A program made the position numbers and the translations under genes. The notes beneath the pieces were generated by a model. That model had not been told where the DNA came from. It made no database searches and saw only the letters and a program-made list of their open reading frames with translations. 64,000 bases of DNA from VXPQ01 sp965223485 (GTDB lineage Bacteria > Bacteroidota > Rhodothermia > Rhodothermales > VXPQ01), in assembly GCA_965223485.1 (NCBI GenBank), contig OZ244993.1, forward strand, positions 2,976,001-3,040,000, in the 5' to 3' direction. Below, one piece after another: positions 9,186-18,247 of this stretch (its first letter is position 1; every line of letters starts with the position of its first letter).

Positions 9186-10097
9186 ATGTTGTACGAGCGC
9201 GTACTCGTAACGGGAGCGAACGGTCTGCTTGGCAGAGAACTGGTTGGCCTGCTCAGCCGGTTCTCCGAATATGACGTACTGGCCACAGGGCGCAGCGCAA
9301 CGATCCGGTCCGAAGGCTCCTATGGATACATGCCGCTGGACATTACGGCAAGGCGCGACATGCAACGCGCCCTCCGGGATTTCGAGCCCACCGTAGTGAT
9401 AAACTGTGCAGCAATGACCAATGTCGATCGTTGCGAAACAGACCGGGAGGCATGCTGGAAAGTGAATGTGGAAGCAGTAGAAACGCTGGCGCAGCAATGC
9501 AGCGATGCCGGCGCCCGGCTCATCCAACTTTCTACGGATTTCGTTTTCAATGGCCTGAATGGACCGTATGAGGAAAACGCTCGTCCGGACCCCGTGAATT
9601 TTTACGGTAAGTCCAAGCAGGCCGCCGAAAATGCTGCGCGGAGAGCAGGCTTCGACAAGTGGACCATTGCCCGCACTGTACTGGTCTATGGCACAGGAGC
9701 ACATACGGACCGGTCCGATTTCGTACTTTGGTTGCTGGACCGGCTATCTACGGGGCAATCCGTTCAGATCGTTACGGACCAGTGGCGAACCCCTACTTGC
9801 GTGGCCGATCTTGCCGGTGGCATTGAGCGCATCGTGCGACGGGGACGCGGAGGAATTTTCCATCTCTCCGGGGCGGAATGGATGTCCATGTATGATTTTG
9901 CCCGAACGATTGCCGACGTTTTCGGCCTGGACAGTACGCTGATACGACCGGTCGACGCCTCGACATTCCGGCAAACCGCCGATCGACCGGCAAAAACAGG
10001 ATTTATTATTCTGAAAGCGCAAATGGAACTCGATTACCACCCCAGGCCTGTCCGGGAGGCCCTTCGCAAGATCGGCGCCCGCCTTGGCCTTGCGTAA
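9186..10097 (+). CDS. RmlD-like NAD(P)-dependent sugar reductase (extended SDR)
   Basis: This protein is related to dTDP-4-dehydrorhamnose reductase, which performs the last step of dTDP-rhamnose synthesis, and to similar sugar-nucleotide reductases. The N-terminus carries the nucleotide-binding motif VLVTGANGLLGRELV. Then come VVINCAAMTNVDRCETD, the LSTDFVFNG strand and the catalytic YGKSK (Tyr-x-x-x-Lys). The C-terminal half has the RmlD-like QWRTPTCVADLAGGI and GIFHLSGAEWMSMYDFA segments. The start is taken at ATG 9186, just before the Rossmann fold; a TTG at 9132 would add an unconserved leader. No other rml genes are nearby, so the exact substrate is uncertain. Confidence 0.8.
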   Translation: MLYERVLVTGANGLLGRELVGLLSRFSEYDVLATGRSATIRSEGSYGYMPLDITARRDMQRALRDFEPTVVINCAAMTNVDRCETDREACWKVNVEAVETLAQQCSDAGARLIQLSTDFVFNGLNGPYEENARPDPVNFYGKSKQAAENAARRAGFDKWTIARTVLVYGTGAHTDRSDFVLWLLDRLSTGQSVQIVTDQWRTPTCVADLAGGIERIVRRGRGGIFHLSGAEWMSMYDFARTIADVFGLDSTLIRPVDASTFRQTADRPAKTGFIILKAQMELDYHPRPVREALRKIGARLGLA

Positions 10098-10145
10098 AAT
10101 TGCTTCCGGAAAATTTTCTGACCGCACAACTGCATCGTCCGCTAC

Positions 10146-11426
10146 GTGATAAACATTCAGGTACTTCGCGAAAACCCCGAACGCATACGACAAGCGATCC
10201 GGGACAAGGGAACCGGAGATCCGGAACTGGTCGATCAGCTGACGGAACTGGATCGCAGGCGCCGGGATCACCTGGCAGCTCTCCAGCAGGCGCAGGCGCG
10301 CTCCAACGCCGTCTCGAAAGACATTGGCATATACATGCAAAGCGGGCGCGCTGATGAAGCCAGAACGCTCATCGATGAATCGGGCCAGCTGAAAACATCC
10401 ATCCGGGAACTCCAGGAAGCTGCTGCGAAAGCGAACGAGCACCTCGAACGGGGGCTCCTCGAAATTCCCAATATTCCCCACCCCGATGTACCCCGGGGGC
10501 ATACGCCGGAGGATAACAAGATCATCGCCCGGCACGGTGAGCAGCGCACGTTCGATTTCGACCCGCTTCCACACTGGGAATTGGCCGAACGGCATGGCCT
10601 GATCGACTTCGAGCGCGGCGCCAAAGTATCAGGGGCCGGATTCCCTTTTTATACAGGCAAGGGAGCGCGCCTCCAACGGGCGCTGATCAATTACTTCCTT
10701 GACCTCGCTGTAGACAAAGGGGGCTACGAAGAAATGCAGGCGCCCCTGTTGGTCAATGCGGACAGTGCGCGCGGCGCCGGGCAACTGCCCGACAAGGAAG
10801 ACCTCATGTACGAAGTGTCCCGGGACGGGCTGTACCTGATCCCCACCGCCGAGGTGCCGGTTACAAACATCCACCGCGCAGAGATTCTGGACGGGAATCG
10901 CTTGCCTGTCAAATATGCGGCCTGGACACCATGCTTCCGACGAGAGGCCGGCTCGTACGGCAAGGACGTGCGCGGACTGAACCGCCTGCACCAGTTCGAC
11001 AAAGTGGAATTGGTCTGGTTTACCCATCCAGCGCAAAGTTACGAGGCGCTGGAAGCCCTGCGCAGCGATGCGGAGCGCCCGCTGAAAGCGCTGGAATTGC
11101 ACTATCGCGTACTGCTGATGTGCACCGGGGACATGGGATTTACACAAACCAAAAAATACGATCTTGAAGTTTGGAGCCCGGGCCAGGGCCGGTGGCTCGA
11201 AGTGTCTTCCATATCGAACTTCGAGGATTTTCAGGCCCGGCGGATGCAGATTCGATGCCGCCTCGAAGACCGCAAAAAGCCGGCGCTCGTTCACACGCTC
11301 AATGGATCGGGACTGGCGCTCCCCCGTATAGTAGCAGCGCTCCTCGAACAATATCAGCAGGGCGACGGGGCCATCGCAATCCCTGATGCACTGCAACCTT
11401 ATACCGGCTTCGATCGCATCGGGTAA
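10146..11426 (+). CDS. serS: Seryl-tRNA synthetase
   Basis: This class II aminoacyl-tRNA synthetase charges tRNA-Ser. The first ~110 residues form the tRNA-binding helical arm (QVLRENPERIRQAIRDKG ... ELDRRRRDHLAALQQAQARSNAVSKDIG). The catalytic core shows motif 2 (WTPCFRREAGSYGKDVRGLNR) and motif 3 (GSGLALPRIVAALLEQYQ), with LIPTAEVPVTN in between. The length of 426 residues is typical. The start is GTG at 10146 (MINIQVLRENP), matching the conserved N-terminus. It is followed after 5 bases by pyrF, suggesting co-transcription. Confidence 0.97.
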   Translation: MINIQVLRENPERIRQAIRDKGTGDPELVDQLTELDRRRRDHLAALQQAQARSNAVSKDIGIYMQSGRADEARTLIDESGQLKTSIRELQEAAAKANEHLERGLLEIPNIPHPDVPRGHTPEDNKIIARHGEQRTFDFDPLPHWELAERHGLIDFERGAKVSGAGFPFYTGKGARLQRALINYFLDLAVDKGGYEEMQAPLLVNADSARGAGQLPDKEDLMYEVSRDGLYLIPTAEVPVTNIHRAEILDGNRLPVKYAAWTPCFRREAGSYGKDVRGLNRLHQFDKVELVWFTHPAQSYEALEALRSDAERPLKALELHYRVLLMCTGDMGFTQTKKYDLEVWSPGQGRWLEVSSISNFEDFQARRMQIRCRLEDRKKPALVHTLNGSGLALPRIVAALLEQYQQGDGAIAIPDALQPYTGFDRIG

Positions 11427-11431
11427 ACCGC

Positions 11432-12274
11432 ATGACTGCACGTTCGTTCGCAGAGCGCCTTTCGGCCCGCCAGACAGAAACAGCCTCGCTCGTTTGCATT
11501 GGCCTCGACCCCGATCTCGAGCGCCTTCCCCCCCATCTCACCAGTGAGAAGAACGCCGCCCAGGCGGTCATCGCATTCAACCGGGCAATCATCGAAGCAA
11601 CGGTAGACGCAGCCGCGGCCTATAAACTGAACCTTGCGTTCTTCGAGGCCCTGGGAGCCGAGGGCTGGAGCGTCCTGCAGGCAACCCTGGACACCATCCC
11701 GGAGGCCGTACCTGTCATTGCCGACGGAAAACGCGGCGATATCGGCAATTCGGCGCGCTTTTACGCACACACATGCTTCGACCTGCTGGACTTCAACGCG
11801 TGTACCGTATCGGGATACATGGGCAGAGACAGCGTGGCGCCGTTCCTCGATCATCCGGGCCGAGGCGTCTTTCTCCTTGCCCGTACGTCTAATCCCGGCG
11901 GATCGGATTTCCAGGAAATCGAATATCGGGGCAGACCGCTCTACGAACACGTCGTACGCACGGCACTGGCATGGGAAAAACCCGGAAACGACGGTGCAAA
12001 AGGCTCCCTTGGCTTCGTGGTCGGCGCTTCGGATATTGAGGCGCTGCGCCGTATCCGCACCCTTGCCCCCGACTCCCCGCTACTCATTCCGGGCGTGGGC
12101 GCACAGGGAGGCAATAGCAGCGATGTGCTGGAGGCCATACGTGAGGGTTCCGGACCGGTCCTTGTAAACAGCAGCCGGGCTATCTTGTACGCCTCTGCCG
12201 GTCGCGACTTTGACCGGGCGGCCCGGCAAGCGGCCGAAACCTTGCGGGCGTCCCTTGTACCCGCCCTGTTTTAA
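11432..12274 (+). CDS. pyrF: Orotidine 5'-phosphate decarboxylase (type 2)
   Basis: PyrF decarboxylates OMP to UMP, the last step of de novo pyrimidine synthesis. The active-site strand VIADGKRGDIGNSARFYA contains the catalytic Asp/Lys array of the longer type 2 subfamily (280 residues against ~230 for type 1). Supporting segments are SLVCIGLDPDLERLP at the N-terminus, AYKLNLAFFEALG, TVSGYMGRDSVAPFL and the phosphate loop LLIPGVGAQGGN ... VLVNSSRAILYAS. ATG 11432 lies 5 bases after serS. It converges on glgC. Confidence 0.95.
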   Translation: MTARSFAERLSARQTETASLVCIGLDPDLERLPPHLTSEKNAAQAVIAFNRAIIEATVDAAAAYKLNLAFFEALGAEGWSVLQATLDTIPEAVPVIADGKRGDIGNSARFYAHTCFDLLDFNACTVSGYMGRDSVAPFLDHPGRGVFLLARTSNPGGSDFQEIEYRGRPLYEHVVRTALAWEKPGNDGAKGSLGFVVGASDIEALRRIRTLAPDSPLLIPGVGAQGGNSSDVLEAIREGSGPVLVNSSRAILYASAGRDFDRAARQAAETLRASLVPALF

Positions 12275-12275
12275 G

Positions 12276-12308
12276 CCGGACACTGCACTGGCCCGACTCC
12301 CTGTCCGG
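12276..12308. terminator. Possible hairpin between convergent pyrF and glgC
   Basis: A perfect 7-bp inverted repeat CCGGACA / TGTCCGG (12276-12282 and 12302-12308) with a 19-base loop lies directly after the pyrF stop in the 50-base gap before the glgC stop. There is no clear T-run, so a rho-independent terminator is only possible; it could also be an mRNA-end stabiliser. Confidence 0.35.
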
Positions 12309-12324
12309 GGAACGACGATCCCAC

Positions 12325-13590
12325 TCAGATCACTGTATCGTCGGGAATATGTGCATTCTTGGGAATTACGACAATGCCGTCGCGTACAAAATAATTTTCG
12401 GCGTCGACATGTCGGACCCCTTCCCGCCTTTTGATAACACACCGCTTTCCTATCTGAACATTCCGGTCGACGATAGCCCCCTCGATGTAACTTCCATCGC
12501 CGATACCCGGACTGGGCGGGCCCCCCACCGGATTCCGCAAGCGGGGATCGTGCCATGCATAATAGTCGGCCCCCATGAACACTGTGTTCTCGACCGTAGT
12601 GCCGGCGCCGATGTATGATCGGATACCTATTACAGAGTTCGATATCCTGCTGTTGACAATGACGGCGGCTTCCCCGATCAGGGAATCTTCAACATACGAA
12701 CTCAGCACCTTGGCGGGCGGAAGCATCCGCGTATTGGTGTACAGCGGCGCCATGGTGTTATAAATGTCGTATTGGGGACGCCGCTTCGCCAGCATAAGAT
12801 TGGCATGGAAGAAAGACTGAACGGTCCCTACGTCACTCCAATACCCCTCAAACGCATAGCTCGCCACGGGGTGCTTCCGGATAGCCTCCGGGATAATTTC
12901 CTGTCCAAAATCATTCGCATCCGGCAACCCGGCAAGCAACGTCTGCAAAACCTCCGCATCGAACATGTAAATGCCCATGGAGGCAAGAAATGTGCGCCCC
13001 TGGTTACGCATCTCTTCACTCACCGGACTTTCCTTGCCCGCAAGACTTTCCAGGGCGGGCTTTTCGTGAAACGCAGTGATAAACCCGTCCTCTGTCTTGA
13101 CGATGCCGAACGAGGGAGCCTCCTCGGCATGCACCGGAATGGTGGCCAGGGTAACGCCCGCACCACTATCGAGGTGATGTTTCATCAATTTCCGGTAGTC
13201 CATGGTGTAGAGCTGATCGCCCGACAAAATGAGCACATGGGAATGCCGGTGCGCTCTCAGATTGGACAGGCATTGACGCACAGCGTCCGCCGTCCCCTGA
13301 AACCATGTCTCGGATTCCGGGGTCTGGTGGGCGGCCAACACCGTGACAAACCCTTCCCGGAACCGGTCAAACTGGTACGTGCGAGCTATGTGGCGATTCA
13401 AACTCGCCGAATTGTACTGCGTAAGGACAAATATCCGGCTGATGTCCGAATTAATGCAGTTCGACACCGGGATATCGATCAGGCGATATTTCCCCCCAAG
13501 GGGAACCGCCGGCTTGGAGCGATGCATAGTGAGGGGAAAGAGCCGTTTTCCGGCTCCTCCCCCAAGAATAACGGCAAGTAATTCGTCCAT
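12325..13590 (-). CDS. glgC: Glucose-1-phosphate adenylyltransferase (ADP-glucose pyrophosphorylase)
   Basis: GlgC makes ADP-glucose for glycogen synthesis. The nucleotidyltransferase signature is LAVILGGGAGKRLFPLT. It is followed by SKPAVPLGGKYRLIDIPVSN, the WFQGTADAVRQCL substrate loop, LSGDQLYTMDY and the glucose-1-P site FEGYWSDVGTVQSFF. The C-terminal ~110 residues form the left-handed beta-helix (SLIGEAAVIVNSRISNSVIG ... GDGSYIEGAIVDRNVQIG). I set the start at ATG 13590, giving 421 residues, the family length. The same frame stays open upstream to 14298, but that extension is antisense to the next gene and has no similarity to GlgC. A GT5 relative lies at 17371. Confidence 0.95.
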   Translation of the reverse strand: MDELLAVILGGGAGKRLFPLTMHRSKPAVPLGGKYRLIDIPVSNCINSDISRIFVLTQYNSASLNRHIARTYQFDRFREGFVTVLAAHQTPESETWFQGTADAVRQCLSNLRAHRHSHVLILSGDQLYTMDYRKLMKHHLDSGAGVTLATIPVHAEEAPSFGIVKTEDGFITAFHEKPALESLAGKESPVSEEMRNQGRTFLASMGIYMFDAEVLQTLLAGLPDANDFGQEIIPEAIRKHPVASYAFEGYWSDVGTVQSFFHANLMLAKRRPQYDIYNTMAPLYTNTRMLPPAKVLSSYVEDSLIGEAAVIVNSRISNSVIGIRSYIGAGTTVENTVFMGADYYAWHDPRLRNPVGGPPSPGIGDGSYIEGAIVDRNVQIGKRCVIKRREGVRHVDAENYFVRDGIVVIPKNAHIPDDTVI

Positions 13591-13754
13591 AAGCCCAAAA
13601 CCACCTTGAGTTGTTGTAAGAATAGGGTAGCATGGCCCCACCTGTGAAGGTACGAATGCACGGGCACTAATTCCGGGCGGCCGGGGCAGCTTTCGGAAAC
13701 CCTCAATGTGTGATGCGGTACACAAAAAACCCGCTCGCTTCGGTTCCTGGCAGC

Positions 13755-16700
13755 ATGCACGAAAAATCCTCTGAACTCCTGAAACGCATCCGTGGGCGTC
13801 TGCACACCACGGCTCGTCGCATGACGCTGGCCGATTTTCTGTTCGGGTGCGTCCTGACCACCGGCGCCATCGCCGGGTTGTGGCTCGTCGCCACCCTGAT
13901 CGAAGCGGGATGGCGGCTGGATGTTGCCCCTCGAACAGTGCTCTTCCGGATTGTCGGGCTGGCGTCGCTCGGCCTGGTGGCCTGGTTCCTGATGCGCCCT
14001 CTGTTGAAAATGTCGGGGCTTCTGCGTAACCGGGGCCCCGAGGCGATTGCCCGCGAGGTCGGTCGCCGGATGCCGCGCATCGGGGATCGCCTCGTGAACC
14101 TGCTGGACCTTTCGGAAGGCCGGCACAGCGACACATCGCAGCCCCTGCTTGACCAGGCCGTACATATGCTGGGGACGGAAGTCGATTCGGTCCCTTTCGA
14201 AACCGTCGTGGATTTTTCCAGGGCGAAGCGAACCACACGGTTCGCCGCCATTCCTGTCCTCTTGCTATTGTGCCTTCTTGCAGCAGCACCCGGGACATTC
14301 ATGGGCGCCTCTGCCCGCCTGCTCTCACCGGGAATCCACTTTGATCGACCGGCTCCATTCCAGCTCTACGTAACACCGGGCTCCATCGAAATGGCGCGGG
14401 GTTCCACGTTGGCCATCGAGGTCCGCGCGGAAGGGGAAGAACGGCCCGACGCCCTCGAAATATCCATCAACCGGGAAAACGAAGACCACATCGAGAGCAT
14501 ACGCCTGAGCGAGGATTCGAGCGGCGTCTTCCGACATGAACTCGCGAACATCCGGCGGTCCCTTCGCTATCGTGTCACGGCGCCGCCCGTCACAAGCGCA
14601 TGGTATAGGGTATCCATCACCGATTATCCGCTTGTCCGCAGCCTCCGGATCACATTACGTCCCCCGGCCTATTCCGGCCTCCCTGTGCGTCGACTCGACC
14701 CTAATGTGGGCGATGTAGCAGGATTGCCCGGCACACTGGTGGAACTCGATCTTGTCCTCGGCGGCTCCGAGATCGCCGCCGCCGCCATTGCATTCGACGA
14801 CGGCGCCTATATCCCTCTCGAGGCGGACGGACAACGCGCAGTTGGGAAATTCACGGTATCCCGGAAGGGTTCATACCGGATCATGCTTGAAAACGCCCGC
14901 GGCGCCCGCAACAGAGCCCCCATCGAGTACGCCATCGATGCAGAGGAAGATGTAGCGCCGTCTATCCTGCTCGTGCGCCCGGAGCCCGATGACCTGCTTG
15001 ACGAGACGCTCCAGCGCACGCTCGAAGGGAGCATCAGCGATGACTTCGGATTCCATGATCTGACGCTCTTCTACCGCCTTTCGGAAAGTCGTTTTGACGA
15101 GCCGTCCGACACGTTCGAACAAGTACAGTTGCCCGTCCCCGATCCGCGACTGCCGGATCAGCAAGTGGTGTACGACTGGAATATCGGCACAACGACATCC
15201 CTCGACCCCGTGCCAGGGGACGTCATCGAATACTTTGTGCGCGTGCGCGACAACGATGCCTGGGCGGGATACAAGGCCGCTCAAACGCCTCCACGCCTGC
15301 TCCGGATGCCCTCGCTCGCCGAACGGTACGAATCCTTGCGTCAGGATCAGGAAGACGTTGAATCCCAGCTTCAAGACATACTGGGGCAGGCAGAGCAGTT
15401 GGACGAACGGTTTGACGAGTTACGTGACGAGGTGCGCCGTAAACAGAATGCAGACTGGGAAGACCAGCGCCAGATTGAACAGATTGAGCAACAGCAGCAG
15501 CGCATGGAGCAACAGGTAAACGACCTGGCTGAACAGGTCGAATCCATGAATCGCACCGCCGAGCAAAACAATCTGCTAAGCGAAGAAACGCTCTCGCTGT
15601 ACCGGGAAATGCAGCAAGTAATTGAAGAGATCGATTCGCCTGAATTCCGGCAAGCGTTGCAGCAACTTCAGGAATCCATCGCCAACATGGACATTACACA
15701 GGTTCAGGAAGCGATCGAGCACTTTGAATTCAGCGAAACGCAGTACCGGCAGCGCCTCGAACGAACGTTGGAGTTATTCAAAAATCTGCGCGCCCAGCAA
15801 AGCCTTGAAGAAGCAGCGCGAAGGGCCGAGGAGCTGGCTCGCCAGCAGGCGCGCATGGAGGAAGAAACAACCGAATTGCTGCAACAGCGAGAAACGGAAA
15901 ACAGTTCTGAAAATCCGAGTACGTCCTCCGACACCCCCCCTGAAACCCCTGCCGGCGCCCCCGAAGACGGTCAGGCGCAGGAAAACACTTCCGACCAGGA
16001 GCGACTCGCGCTCCGTCAGGAAAGCGCCAGGGAAGAAATGGAACAGCTTGAAGAACTGATGGAAGAAGCGCAGGAGCGGATCAAAGAGATGCAACGGGGG
16101 CCCGTCCAGGACATGCAACAGCTGAACCGGTCGATCAGGGAACAGGATATGCAGCAGCAATTGATGGAGAATGCCGGCCAACTACGTTCCGATCAGTTGA
16201 ATGACGCGCAATCCGGTCAGCAACGCATGCAGCAATGGTTCCGGCAACTCCAGAACGATCTTGTTGCAATGCAGGAAAGCATGCAGGGTGCGCAGCGACA
16301 AATAAACACAACCGGGCTACGCCGGGCGCTCGGGGATGTCCTCACGCTCTCGCAGGAACAGGAATCCCTTCGGAAAAATCTGCTTGAGCGCGCCTCGGAT
16401 CAGTCGTCGCTACGTGAGGATGCCCGCCTCCAGGATGCGCTATCGGCAGGGCTTACGACCGTCATTGACTCCCTGCGGAGCCTTGAAAAAAATATTCCTC
16501 AACTCAGCCGGGAAGTGCAACGACTTTCCGGGCAGGCGCTCCTCGAAATGGAACGGGCCACGAGCGCCATGACAGAGCGGGCTGGCAGAGAAGCCGGTAG
16601 TTACCAGACCGCCTCCATGATGCATCTGAACGAACTGGCCTTGCTACTCGCCGGTGTACTCGACCAACTCATGAACCAGCAGGGATCCGGTGGGGGCAAT

Positions 16701-17261
16701 AGCATGCAGCAGGTAATCCGGCAGATGCAGCAGATGGCGCAGCAGCAGCAACAACTGAACCAGCAAATCCAGCAATTCCTGAACGATATGCAGGGAAATC
16801 GCCTCGGGAACAACATGGAGCAGCGGCTGCAGCAAATGCGTGCGCAGCAGCAAGCCATAAGGGATCAACTCGGTCAGGTGCGCCGCAATCCGGAAGCCCG
16901 CGGCAAGTTGCTGGGGGATCTGGACAAAATCGCCGAGGATATGGAAGAAACGCTTCGGGAATTGCAAGCACGACAGGTGGCCCCACAAACGATCGAGCGG
17001 CAACAGCGGATTCTGCAACGCCTGCTCGACGCCCAGCGCTCCATGCAGGAACGGGGCCGCGAACGACGACGCGAATCGCGGGAGGGAAGGAACATCCTGC
17101 GCGATGGGCCGCCCGATGCATCCCGCGAAGAAACCGCGGAAAAACTCCATCGCGATCTCATCCGTGCACTCGAAAGTGGCTACGCACCCGATTTCGAGGA
17201 GCGGATCAGGCGTTACTTCGAAATCCTGCAACGCCAACAGCAAGAGCAAGAACAGAGATAA
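13755..17261 (+). CDS. Very large DUF4175-like membrane protein with Gln/Glu-rich coiled coil
   Basis: This 1168-residue protein has hydrophobic segments near the N-terminus (LADFLFGCVLTTGAIAGLWL, VLFRIVGLASLGLVAWFLM, FAAIPVLLLLCLLAAAPG). An extracytoplasmic beta-rich part of ~400 residues follows (e.g. LVRSLRITLRPPAYSGLP). From about residue 530 to the end it is almost uninterrupted coiled coil, very rich in Gln, Glu and Arg (EQQQQRMEQQVNDLAEQVESM, QQMAQQQQQLNQQIQQFLN), with a Ser/Thr/Pro-rich break near residues 725-750. The architecture recalls DUF4175 proteins of Bacteroidota and alphaproteobacteria. ATG 13755 is chosen; GTG 13710 and ATG 13713 are in-frame alternatives. Function is unknown; an envelope-spanning structural role is inference. 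Confidence 0.75.
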   Translation: MHEKSSELLKRIRGRLHTTARRMTLADFLFGCVLTTGAIAGLWLVATLIEAGWRLDVAPRTVLFRIVGLASLGLVAWFLMRPLLKMSGLLRNRGPEAIAREVGRRMPRIGDRLVNLLDLSEGRHSDTSQPLLDQAVHMLGTEVDSVPFETVVDFSRAKRTTRFAAIPVLLLLCLLAAAPGTFMGASARLLSPGIHFDRPAPFQLYVTPGSIEMARGSTLAIEVRAEGEERPDALEISINRENEDHIESIRLSEDSSGVFRHELANIRRSLRYRVTAPPVTSAWYRVSITDYPLVRSLRITLRPPAYSGLPVRRLDPNVGDVAGLPGTLVELDLVLGGSEIAAAAIAFDDGAYIPLEADGQRAVGKFTVSRKGSYRIMLENARGARNRAPIEYAIDAEEDVAPSILLVRPEPDDLLDETLQRTLEGSISDDFGFHDLTLFYRLSESRFDEPSDTFEQVQLPVPDPRLPDQQVVYDWNIGTTTSLDPVPGDVIEYFVRVRDNDAWAGYKAAQTPPRLLRMPSLAERYESLRQDQEDVESQLQDILGQAEQLDERFDELRDEVRRKQNADWEDQRQIEQIEQQQQRMEQQVNDLAEQVESMNRTAEQNNLLSEETLSLYREMQQVIEEIDSPEFRQALQQLQESIANMDITQVQEAIEHFEFSETQYRQRLERTLELFKNLRAQQSLEEAARRAEELARQQARMEEETTELLQQRETENSSENPSTSSDTPPETPAGAPEDGQAQENTSDQERLALRQESAREEMEQLEELMEEAQERIKEMQRGPVQDMQQLNRSIREQDMQQQLMENAGQLRSDQLNDAQSGQQRMQQWFRQLQNDLVAMQESMQGAQRQINTTGLRRALGDVLTLSQEQESLRKNLLERASDQSSLREDARLQDALSAGLTTVIDSLRSLEKNIPQLSREVQRLSGQALLEMERATSAMTERAGREAGSYQTASMMHLNELALLLAGVLDQLMNQQGSGGGNSMQQVIRQMQQMAQQQQQLNQQIQQFLNDMQGNRLGNNMEQRLQQMRAQQQAIRDQLGQVRRNPEARGKLLGDLDKIAEDMEETLRELQARQVAPQTIERQQRILQRLLDAQRSMQERGRERRRESREGRNILRDGPPDASREETAEKLHRDLIRALESGYAPDFEERIRRYFEILQRQQQEQEQR

Positions 17262-17370
17262 GCGGGGCGCTGCCCAAGGAAACCGCCAGTATGCTCACTT
17301 GGAAAGTTCTTTCATTTTCAGTATCTTTACAGTTTACGTATAACTTCATTTGATCGTTACAAATTCGGGC

Positions 17371-18150
17371 ATGGCCAATCCAATGAGGATTCTCTTCGTA
17401 TCCGATGAGGTTAATCCTTTTTCCAAATCTTCAAGCACAGCGACGATAGTCCGACACCTCCCCGAGCAACTCCACAACGAGGGCGGATACGAAATGCGCA
17501 TCATGATGCCCCGGTACGGCATCGTCAGCGAACGCAGGAACCGCCTGCATGAGGTGATTCGGCTTTCAGGAACTCGCATCAAAATGGGTAACCGTACGGA
17601 AACACTCAAAGTGAAAGTGGCTTCCATCCCGGGGATACGCCTGCAAGTCTATTTCATGGACAATGATTATTATTTCAAACGGAAAGGCATCTATCGAACG
17701 GCCCAGAACAACCGGTTTTTTGAAGACAATCTGGAACGGGCGTTATTTTTTGGCCGGGCGTCGCTCGAAACAATCCGAAAACTGGGATGGGCTCCGGACA
17801 TTATTCATGCCTTCGGGTGGTTGAGTGGTTTCGTTCCCATGCTGCTGCAAACCGAATATGCCGGCGACGATGTTTTCGGGAACACGCAAAGCGTATTCAC
17901 CACGCACCCGGTTTCTTTCGACGCTGTAATCGACGAAGCGTTTGTCGAAACCGAGTGTCTTGCCGATACACTGCCTCTTATCGGCAAGAACCCAAACCAT
18001 GTCGGCGACATGTTCGCAGACGCCACCATCTCACTCCCGCAGATCGAAGAAAAGACGGCGAGTGCATTATCCTTCGCCGACACGTCCGGAGAACAGCTCG
18101 AAATAGCCCGGTCGGTCTATGAAGAACTGCTGGGCAAGGTAGCCGCCTGA
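17371..18150 (+). CDS. GT5 N-terminal-domain protein ('glycogen/starch synthase' short form)
   Basis: The 259 residues correspond only to the N-terminal half of GT5 glycogen synthases. The opening RILFVSDEVNPFSK, MRIMMPRYGIVSERRNRL, QVYFMDNDYYFKRKG and APDIIHAFGWLSGFVPMLL match that domain. The C-terminal Rossmann domain that binds ADP-glucose is absent. The family's Lys-x-Gly-Gly-Leu motif is replaced: Lys19 is followed by SSST. Short forms like this are widespread in Bacteroidota and often sit beside DUF4270 lipoproteins, as here. Catalysis as a glycogen synthase is therefore doubtful despite the likely automated name. ATG 17371 is chosen; TTG 17350 and ATG 17383 are also possible. The preceding ~70 bases are AT-rich and may hold its promoter. 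Confidence 0.75.
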   Translation: MANPMRILFVSDEVNPFSKSSSTATIVRHLPEQLHNEGGYEMRIMMPRYGIVSERRNRLHEVIRLSGTRIKMGNRTETLKVKVASIPGIRLQVYFMDNDYYFKRKGIYRTAQNNRFFEDNLERALFFGRASLETIRKLGWAPDIIHAFGWLSGFVPMLLQTEYAGDDVFGNTQSVFTTHPVSFDAVIDEAFVETECLADTLPLIGKNPNHVGDMFADATISLPQIEEKTASALSFADTSGEQLEIARSVYEELLGKVAA

Positions 18151-18247
18151 ATGCATAACAGGTTCGCTTGCATCGTGTAAACGACGGGGAACCTGTAGTC
18201 ATTTTGTGCATACCTGTTTTTTGTCCCTTCACAATAAAATCCGGTCG

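Noticed and set aside
13591..14298. 236-codon N-terminal extension of the glgC frame
   Set aside because: It is antisense to the DUF4175-like gene and precedes the conserved GlgC start MDELLAVILGGGAGKR; the extra sequence is Arg/Pro-rich shadow.
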